Below, in pieces: positions 56,139 through 64,000 of a stretch of DNA of 64,000 nt. The notes below the pieces were generated by a model. It saw only the letters and a program-made list of their open reading frames with translations. It was not told the origin of the DNA and ran no database searches. Position numbers and translations under genes: made by a program. Location of the stretch: contig OU696570.1 of the NCBI GenBank assembly GCA_916048095.2, positions 5,633,518 through 5,697,517 on the forward strand, given 5' to 3'. This DNA is from Sacculina carcini (Eukaryota > Arthropoda > Thecostraca > Sacculinidae). Positions within the stretch are counted from its first letter, which is position 1. Each line of letters starts with the position of its first letter.

Positions 56139-59100
56139 TCATGGCGAGAAACGAACCGGAGGTTTGACAGCTTTGCCAGATCGGGTACGGTACAAACTGG
56201 ATTGTGGCGTGGTGTGCGTCTGAGTGTGAGTTATCTTGGTGGAGTTTTGTTTTGCCTGATGCACGAAGCTCTCGTTCTCCGGAGCGGATGAAATGTTCTC
56301 ATTTTCCAGAAATGCTGGACGCAGACAATCAATGCCGACCACCTCGTGTCCATGCCGCTCAATAGTGAACGTTTTTGGCTTACGTTTCACCACCCTGTAC
56401 GGCCCCTGGTACACCGACTGCAGCGGACGTCTGTGGCCGTTATGACGCACGAGCACGAAATCTGCATCGGACAAGCTGGGCAGGTGCAACACTGCTGTCT
56501 CAGGTGCACGGGTCTGCTGTGGCCGGATAGCACTGAAATGTTCAGACAATTGTTTGGCAAACTGACAATATGTGTGAGTCAATTGTGGTTGTCTATTTAA
56601 CAATTCACCTGGTAAACGCAATTTGGCACCATATACCAGCTCGGCGGAGGAACAATTTAAAGGTGATTTCATGCAGGACCGAATACCTAACAGGACTATT
56701 GGCAGCCTGTTTGTCCAGTCACTACAACCCTGAAGTGCGCCTTTGAGCTGGCGGTGAAGCCGTTCTACCGGGCCGTTGGCTGCCGGATTGTACGCCGTTG
56801 TCAAGCGCGTGTTATATCCGAAACAATTGTTGAGTTGTCTCCAGAGGTGGCCTGTGAATTGAGTGCCTTTGTCTGAGACAATACTCTCGGGGACACCGAA
56901 ACGCGACACCCAAGTTGAAATGAAATATCGTGCTACCGTATCGGCCGATATATCAGGAATAGGACATGCTTCTGGCCGGCGTGTAAACCTGCCAATCACT
57001 GTCAAAATATATTGTGACCATTGGAGCACGGAAGTGGGCCTACTATGTCCACGTGCACATGCTTAAACCGGCACGAGGACAGCTCAAATTGTCCGACTGG
57101 TGAACGATTATGTCTGGTGATCTTACATGTTTGACAATGTGAGCACTGTTTGGTCCAAGTGGCGATATCTTGTCGCATGTTGGGCCAGACATATGTGTCG
57201 GATACGAGCTTCAAAGTTGAAGCTCGGCCTGTATGGGAAAGACTGTGTAAGATAGGGAAAACATCCTGACGCATTTTGGTTGGCACCAAGGGTCGCGGTG
57301 TTTCGGTTGAAACATCGCACATAATTTTGTGTTTGTAAACTGCAGGAAAACTCTGCCACTCCAGCTTCAAGCTGGTTGACTCGTTTTTGAAAAGTTCTTG
57401 CAGTTCAGTATCTGCTTGCTGCTGTTTTGATAGCGAGTCTCTGTCAATGGTTGAAGACACGGCGCTTACTCTAGATAACGCATCAGAGACCGCATTGTCC
57501 TTGCCGCTTATATGACGCACATCTGCAGTGAACTGTAGTATGTAGTCTAGATGGCGCTGTTCTCTCGGTGAGTGGTTGTGTGTGGTAGTGCGGATCGCGT
57601 GCGTCAGTGGCTTATGGTCGGTAAATATGGTGAAATCTCGACCTTCTAGATACTGACGGAAATGTCGAACGGATAAGTACACGGCTAGCACTTCTTTAAC
57701 GAACGCACTGTAGTTGGCTCGAGCTGAAGTCAGCTGTTTCGACCAAAAAGCCAGTGGCTGCCACTCACCGTGACTACATTGCTGCAAAACTGCACCAATA
57801 CCGGAATCACTGGCATCTGTGAAAAGAGCTAATTGCGCGGAGTCATTCTGATGATGCAACGACGCGCCTTCGCTAAGTGCGCTTTTTGACTCGTCAAATG
57901 CATCTGTAGCCTCGTTTGTCCATATGACAGGAACATTGGATTTGTTTGCATGATTTGTTATCAGCTTGAGTAAGGGAGTAAGAAGTGAAGCTGCATGCGG
58001 CAAAATTTGGTGGTAAAAATTTACCATGCCCAAGTACCTACGCAGTTGCTCGTGCTGTTTTGGAAGAGGCAAATGCGATTATAGCTATCACTGCGTCGCG
58101 CTGTGGAAGTATGGCGCCCTTATTTATCGTGTGACCGAGAAAAGTCAGTTCCGGCTTGCCGAACACGCATTTGTCTATGTTTATTTTGATGTCGTGTGCG
58201 CGTAAACGACTGAGAACTGTGTGTAGATGTGACCGGTGGTCTGCCTCGTTTTTGCTGGCTATCAAGATATCGCATATGTACACGAAGATGAAATTTAAGC
58301 CTCGGAGCACTGAGTACAACAAACGTTGCATTGACTGCGCGCTATTACGCAATCCAAACGACATCCGCAGCATTTCGAAAGAACCAAATGGCGTGGTGAT
58401 TGCCGTTTTGTGTATGTCGTCGGGGTGTACAGGAATCTGGAAAAACGTTTTGACCAGGTCAATCTTCGAAAATACAGTCGATCCATGTAATGCTGCAGAA
58501 AAATCATGCAGATACGTCACTGGGTATCTGTCCTGAGTTGTTACTCTGTTCAGAGCTCTATAATCTCCACAAGGCCGCCAATCGGCAAATGCCCGTTTCG
58601 GAACAAGATGGAGTGCCGATGCATAAGGATTGTTACTCGGTCGTATTATACCCTGTGCCAGCATCTTTTCAAACTCCACTTTGGCAATTTTCAGCCGAGC
58701 AGAATCAAGTTTTCGAGGTCGACGAAACACAGGCTTACCATGTGTATGAATTTGGTGAAAAACACCCTGTTTCGAAACGTCAGAAGTGATGGAAGGCGAC
58801 AAAACCTCTGGGAATCGTTTGACAATGACCTGGTAGCTATCATGGTGACCAGACATGGACATGGAGATCTCGCATGTCAACCAGAACCGCGAACCTTGAG
58901 CTGCGTGGTATTATCGATAAGCTCGCAATTTCTTGGGTTAACGCTAATAGCATGATGCGAAAGGAAATCACACCCGATTTTCGATATGTCAATATCAGCT
59001 AAAATAAATGTCCACGGAAAATTTCTACGCAGACCGAGTGATACTGTGAGCATTTTAGAACCATGTGTGCGTATAGCACTGTTATTGACCGCCTGCAGAC

Positions 59101-59530
59101 ACAATGAAGATTTGTCACTGGATGGATAATGACGCGTTGACACGATACTCTACTGCGCCCCGGTGTCTATCAAAAAATAAATGCCTGATACCTGGTCCCG
59201 GATTATAAACAGTGAATTTTTGTGGCTGCCTGCGATGTTTGCGAGAGAAGAATTTGGCAGACATTCTCCTCTCGGGATCATTTTAAATAATACCTGCAAT
59301 GTTTTTCGCACGAGCGCGCTTTCTCGCCGAAATTGTAATGAAACCAACAAAGGTTGGTCCTCTCGCCATCTGTGGTAGATTCCTCGTCTTTTGCCACAGA
59401 GTGCAACCGAGACTTTGCCGGTCGCGAAGATTTGTTCCTCGTTACGGGAGACAGCACCTGTTGCGAGGCTGGCGAGGCAGTCCGCCGCACTGCGAGCTTG
59501 CTGACTTGGCGCTGCAGCTGGTTCAAACAC
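56139..59530 (-). pseudogene. pol: Pol: protease, reverse transcriptase, RNase H, integrase (broken)
   Basis: Protease FLIDTGAQ is followed at once by TAG (59150-59152), then LGLRR and DFLSHHA to 58877. RT (58038-58880) has [26 protein letters not shown] and [15 protein letters not shown]. Its active site reads VYICDIL: the first Asp of Y-x-D-D is Cys (codon 58272-58274). A shift near 58070 leads to RNase H (FTDASDSGIGAV, FTDHKPL) and the integrase finger (HSLSHTG, CSHCQTC). A second shift near 57010-57025 separates HVDIVGPLPCSNG from the rest of the integrase core (VSDKGTQF, NGPVERLHRQLK). The protein ends RSGKAVKPPVRFSP. Confidence 0.85.
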
Positions 59531-60129
59531 TGTCGCATTTCAGCCAGCTCTTTAGCGCAATTGCAGCCGTGCTCAGGTGCACTCACTGCGTTTATTGCAA
59601 GGCTGGCACTCGGCAGTGCTGTCAACACTCGATCCGCTGTGCCAGCCAGGGTTTCCAGCGGCGTCTCCGGTGGCAAAAACTGCAGGAATGGAGCGACAGC
59701 ATCTGGCATCGCCTTCAAAAATATTTTCCGTACCAGTGGCGATTCGCTGTTAAAAATATACGGCGCTGTCAGCTCATGCAAGTGACGAAGAAATTGACTG
59801 GGCCGCCGGTCGCCTAATTCTTGCTGTTCCAGCACCGCACGCAATTTCTGCTCATTCGTCGCGCCCAGTCACGACTGTAAAGCGTTGCACAACTGCGTAT
59901 AGTCGTCTGCATGTGGCTTCCGAATGAGATCATTAAACTCACGGACATGATGCGGCGGCAGAAGCAATGCGGTTGTTTGAAAACAAAGAGTTTCTTGCCT
60001 AATATTAGCTCTGGCAAAATATAGATCCAGCTGAATTATCCACACACTTATGTCGTTTTCCACGAATGGCGGTGGTGGACCCATGACGGCAGGAACAGAC
60101 ACCGTGTCTGATTTCATTTCACCATCCAT
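59278..60129 (-). pseudogene. gag: Gag with premature stop
   Basis: Starts at the ATG 60127-60129 (MDGEMKSDTVSV). It has FVENDISVWIIQLDLYFARA and later RPSQFLRHLHEL, typical of the Ty3 capsid of arthropod elements. An in-frame TGA lies at 59869-59871 and the frame then continues to 59278. Near the end CWFHYNFGEKARSCEKHC replaces a classical CCHC knuckle with a C..H....A..C...C pattern. Protease lies in another frame, entered by a shift near 59300. Confidence 0.8.
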
Positions 60130-60180
60130 GCTGGGCTGCTATGCGAGATTAAGCGACAAGAACTGCGAGCGAAAAACCCA

Positions 60181-60285
60181 CAACTGCGAACTAGCCACAA
60201 TCTACGAACTAGCTACAAACTACGAACTAGCTACAAACTACGAACTAGCTACAAACTACGAACTAGCTACAAACTACGAACGAGA
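60181..60285. repeat. 18-bp tandem repeat in the leader
   Basis: About five units of CTACAAACTACGAACTAG between the primer site and gag. Confidence 0.9.
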
Positions 60286-60376
60286 GCTAATCAACGGTAC
60301 ACAACGCTACTGAAAACTACACGACTCTATAATAATACAGTACATATATAATACGAGTACAATACTGATAAAATAC

Positions 60377-60387
60377 GGGGTCACCAC
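60377..60387 (-). promoter_or_regulatory. Primer binding site
   Basis: TGGTGACCCCG on the coding strand, two bases inside the 5' LTR. It begins TGG as expected for a tRNA CCA end. Confidence 0.7.
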
Positions 60388-60388
60388 T

Positions 60389-60517
60389 TGTTACGCGATA
60401 GCTCGTTCAGAGCGCACACATAACAAAGAGCGGTGTAGTACATCAGATATATTATAAATACACGGTAGCAATCGTACAATAAATATCAAAAGCCGGAGAC
60501 CAGCAAAACCTCGGCAC
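60389..60517 (-). repeat. 5' LTR fragment of the Ty3 element
   Basis: TGTTACGCGATAGCTCG to CCTCGGCAC, matching 55291-55420; the U3 part is cut off where segment X begins. Confidence 0.8.
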
Positions 60518-60680
60518 GCCACTCATGCTGTTTTGTATTTGTATTTCACAAAACAATTACAATTACAATTACATATACAATAACAATTACAATAACAATT
60601 ATAATAACAATTAAGAATCAAAAAAAGATTCATAATACATGGTCAACTATTAATAATATACATGAACGGTGTGATATGTT
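60518..60680. repeat. Duplicated segment X, right copy
   Basis: Starts GCCACTCATGCTG and ends ACATGAACGGTGTGATATGTT, as 54931-55290 but with only about ten hexanucleotide units. Confidence 0.85.
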
Positions 60681-60844
60681 AAAAAGATCAGAGATGTGGC
60701 AATATACATATATACACATATACATAACGTATACATACACACATATATAGACATACACATCGTATATATAAACATGCATTATTATATACATATATACATT
60801 TGCATACACATAAACATGTAAAATTATGTTGAAGAACTAAGACA

Positions 60845-63717
60845 CTACGCGTGCAAAACATCAAACTGATATGGGACGGTTATATGCTTCGGCTGCTCGG
60901 CACCAAAACTGACGCTTTGTGTGCTCCAATCTGACTCGCGGCAGCTGCAACTCTCCGGACGCAGTGGCCTTGGTGCTCCTTGCCGAACGTTGCTTCTGTA
61001 GCTGAAAAACTGATCAAGACTGTAGGAAGATGGCGGTTCTCGCAGCGCTCTTACGACAGCCTTAATATCGCGTTTTGTTCTCATGTTACCGAAGGTGGGC
61101 CAGCCAGAGTTGCGCAACGCCACGGACACGTGGTCATATCTAGCAATGCCATAAACAACTCTAGCCGCAACTCGCAACAATCGACTCACTCTTTCCGCGT
61201 CCTGTTGTCTGAGGCCTCCCCAGACCGGAAGACAATATCGAAGCCTAGAGAAAACGTACGAGGCCACCAGGGATTTAACGATCGGCGTGTTGAGCGTTTT
61301 TCTCAGTTTGGCGATTGTGTCCAGCACAGCGCTGCAGCATCTGACGACGCGTGACACGTGCGCGCTCCAATTGAGAGTCTCATCAACAATGACGCCACAT
61401 ACTTTCATTTCGGTGACTTTGTTGAGTCTGGCGCTTAGAGGCAATTCGAGAGCGACGATTGCGTGCCGCAAACCATGATTTTTGTCTTTTTGGTGTTTAT
61501 CTTTAGACCGTTTGCATTGTACCAGTGTGTAGCAGCTCGCAAACTAATCTCCAACTGACGTTCCGCCTCTTAGATTTCATTGGTCGAGAGTTGTTTCTGA
61601 GGTGAGGAGATGACTAGTTAAATATCGTCGGCGTTCGCGAACATTCGACCGTATGGTATGTGACACATCAGGTCGTTGACAGCTACCAAGTATAGCAGCG
61701 GGCCGAGAACAAAACCTTGAGGAACGCCATATTCTATTGGGAGTGTGACAGTTCCGCCGCGCACAATTTGTGTTCGTTTGCTCAGATAACTGTTGAACCA
61801 GGATGACTCAACTCCTCATCACTCTAATCTACGGCATATATTTTCTCTATGCACACAATCAAAGGCCTTACTAACATCAAGTGAAGCTATTACGGCTAGT
61901 TGCTTTGAGTCCATTGCCCGTGATATATAATCGGAGAGCACCAGGAGCAAGTCTTCGCATGAACACCCTTTACGATAAGCGAACTGGTCTGCAAATATTT
62001 TGTTGCATCGCCGCAGGTAGTCACTGAGCTGTTCACTGACTGCTCACTCAAGCACCTTGCTCAGACCACACAGAATTGATATTGGTCGAGTGTTTTCGGG
62101 CTTTGAGGTATACCCTGACTTAGGCAGCGGGACCAGAACAGCTGCCGTCCAGTCAGATGGAAATGTCGATGTTCGGAGAGAACAATTCACGATCTTGAGC
62201 AGGTATGGTCCCAGCACAGGGAAACATTTTTTGATGGCAGAAAGAGTTATACCGTCTCTTCCAATGGACAAATTTTACTTGATGGAGTTTAAGTGATTTC
62301 AAAATTTAGGCAAGGTGATGTGTTGGAGAGAAAAAGCATCCAAAACAACCGAAACTGGTCTAATTTCAACGCGTCTATGTTCGAAAATAGTCCAGTTTGT
62401 CTGCAATAGACCGAGTGACGCTGGAGTAGAATGACTTGAGCATATCTGCTGTCTCCGCCGATTATGCAATTTTTGGTTGGCTGCACGGGTCGTTTTTCCC
62501 GATAACAACTAATCGACGCCAGCCTGCCCAGAATTCTTGTGTGCCTCGTTGCATTTGCTGCGTGAGATAACTCAGTCGCTTTGCCTCGATCTCAGTTTTT
62601 ACCAATTTTCTCATCTTTCGAAACTCGTCAAGTTTAGCGGGGTCCTTTGTTCTTCGCCAGTGCCAATACAGATAAATTTTGCGTTGATTTTGCGACAGAG
62701 CTCTGTATTGTCTGATTCATGGTTTAGGAGAGTTTTTGACTTTATACGGTTTTCATTGGACACACTAGGTCGACACACACGTTCCAATTTTTCGTGAATT
62801 CGCTCAACATTTCGTCGACATTGGTCAGTTTTTCAAATCGAGACCAGTCTAACCACAACAGATTCACACACATCAGGTCGCAATTAGCTGTGCGCCTGGG
62901 CGGAAAGTGATTCGTCGGCGACGGCATTCCGTCAAATATCAAATGAGGCTGATATTGGCAGATGATCGGCAAGAGGCGCGTCGTGCACAACCACGTCGTG
63001 CATCCTGTCATCTTCGATGCTAGTTATGATAACATCGAGCAAGGATTCAGTGGGCAGCAGATGTGTGGGTTTATTGATCAGCTGTTTCATGTTGAAATAT
63101 TGTAGTAATGTGACGGAACGCGAGAATAACGTGTCGTTCAGTAGATTGAAGTTCATATCGCCAGTCAGTATGAGCGGCTGAGGTAACGCTAGCGCCGACT
63201 GAAATAATGTGTTCATGCACTTCAAGCTAGCTGTGACATCGCAATATTTGCTTTTCACTGTCAAGAATAGTGCCTATATAATATCACAGTCAATCACAAT
63301 GTCAAGTTTGTTGACCTTCAGTTCAATACGACACAGAATAGCGACTCCGCCTCCTCTGCCTTTTGTCCTGTCACATCACCACACTGAATGACCAGGAACT
63401 ATAATGAATTTGTTGGATAGCGAGGACTTGAGCCAACTCTCGGATATGCATAGAAACTATATGCGTTTTTCACTAATCAGGAGATGTATTTCATCCATCT
63501 TTTGTAGTACTGACTGTGCGTTCACGTGCATGACACGAATGTTGCGGTGTCTTGCTCTTTCTTCTTTTCGAGCAAACCACCAGTCGCGCTTCCCTTGCAA
63601 GAAAATAATGTGCGACTCACATGTATCAGCACGCCGTGGTTGACTGCACGAGAAGTACTGCGTGGTGGTCTGAAACCGTCGTGCACATGGATGCGTCTGC
63701 AAGAAACAGCCCGACAT
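60845..63717 (-). pseudogene. LINE ORF2: endonuclease and reverse transcriptase (many stops)
   Basis: Starts around 63717. Endonuclease motifs: VMHVNAQSVLQKMDEI (63525-63575), LTGDMNFNLL (about 63140-63170), LLDVIITS, and LADHLPISASFD just before 62930. A linker with several stops follows. RT: IGRDGITLSAIKKCFPVLG, NTRPISILCGLSKVLE (62044-62271), then in pieces AVIASLDVSKAFDCV, GVPQGFVLGPLL, and an active site read as ANADDI with TAA next to it (61618-61620). The C-terminal part (60845-61471) has KVCGVIVDETLNWSAHV and YCLPVWGG. Both catalytic domains are recognisable, and stops or shifts occur throughout. Jockey/CR1-like in style. Confidence 0.85.
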
Positions 63718-63976
63718 CCTCGATAATTAGCTCTCTTGAGTCTGCGGGTTCGACGGCGAATAATGCGTTGGTGTCGACTTTAGTGGCATAAAACGTAGAT
63801 ATAGTCCATGTCAATTAATAAAAAATAAAAAACAATTAAAAAGATAGAATAAAAGCACAGCACAATCACTTGATAAGTACAAAAACCACTGTAATCACTG
63901 TTCCAATCACAAACACACGGAGCGCAACTGCGGTGCGTGCTGCCATTGGCGCCGCTACAACACAACTGATGGTCCC
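63718..63976. other. Stretch upstream of the LINE, no gene
   Basis: AT-rich with an A-run near 63820-63850; probably LINE leader and flank. No convincing frame. Confidence 0.4.
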
Positions 63977-63980
63977 CTTT

Positions 63981-64000
63981 CATCTTCGATGCTAGTTATG
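63981..64000 (-). repeat. Start of a second copy of the LINE endonuclease region
   Basis: CATCTTCGATGCTAGTTATG at the window edge equals 63009-63028 inside the LINE endonuclease. A further LINE fragment in the same orientation therefore probably begins here and continues past the window. Confidence 0.5.

Larger units (their letters stand above)
55291..60518 (-). mobile_element. Decayed Ty3/mdg4 LTR retrotransposon, minus strand
   Basis: LTR sequence at both ends, a primer site, gag, protease, RT, RNase H and integrase in Ty3 order. Inactivated by two premature stops, at least three frameshifts and a lost RT catalytic Asp. The 5' LTR is truncated at 60518 by segment X. Pol-like motifs differ from those of the intact element, so this is a separate lineage. 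The fragment at 44548-45177 is a relative. Confidence 0.85.

Overview
This window is eukaryotic, AT-rich and almost entirely made of transposable elements and tandem repeats in different states of decay. There are no bacterial-type operons, no rRNA or tRNA gene that I can see, and no complete host gene. A short interstitial block of CCTAA/TTAGG repeats (47664-47753) matches the arthropod-type telomere motif. Together with Mag-like Ty3 elements, LINEs, hAT elements and a Tc1/mariner relative, it suggests an arthropod, but the species cannot be named from sequence alone.

Layout. 1-9800: a 3.42-kb higher-order tandem repeat (copies at 1, 3424 and 6845) built from ~342-bp monomers plus a GC-rich motif (TTCCGCACGACGGGCGGG), followed across a TA-repeat centre by an inverted, more diverged arm. 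9800-11496: no clear gene; holds a fragment of an LTR-element leader. 11497-16085: decayed minus-strand LTR retrotransposon with both LTRs. 16086-23640: a broken unrecognised ORF at a piggyBac-like end, a MITE, heptad-phased 21-bp arrays, a LINE, and a Tc1/mariner-like transposase relic. 23640-30000: a three-layer nest in which a dispersed repeat received a hAT-like element (8-bp duplication ATAATAAC), whose last bases then received an intact Ty3/mdg4 element (25095-29818, identical-looking 193-bp LTRs, 5-bp duplication CTAAT, one open Gag-Pol frame). An empty copy of the hAT target is at 39042-39049. 30000-35180: TIR-bounded elements with 175-bp internal repeats around a 1.78-kb tandem duplication. 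35180-39373: unresolved GC-rich DNA, a second hAT copy split by other repeats, and a LINE. 40180-41380: nested direct and inverted repeats carrying a possible hammerhead-like core. 41665-51700: two LINE reverse transcriptase genes, a 25-bp minisatellite, LTR-element fragments, the telomere-like block, a complete hAT MITE and one candidate host exon. 53900-64000: LINE ORF1 with a PHD-like finger, a decayed minus-strand Ty3 element, and a decayed minus-strand LINE with endonuclease and reverse transcriptase.

The only element that looks capable of activity is the one at 25095-29818. The others carry stops, frameshifts or lost catalytic residues, described entry by entry. Ages can be ordered from the nesting: dispersed repeat, then hAT-like element, then the intact Ty3 element.
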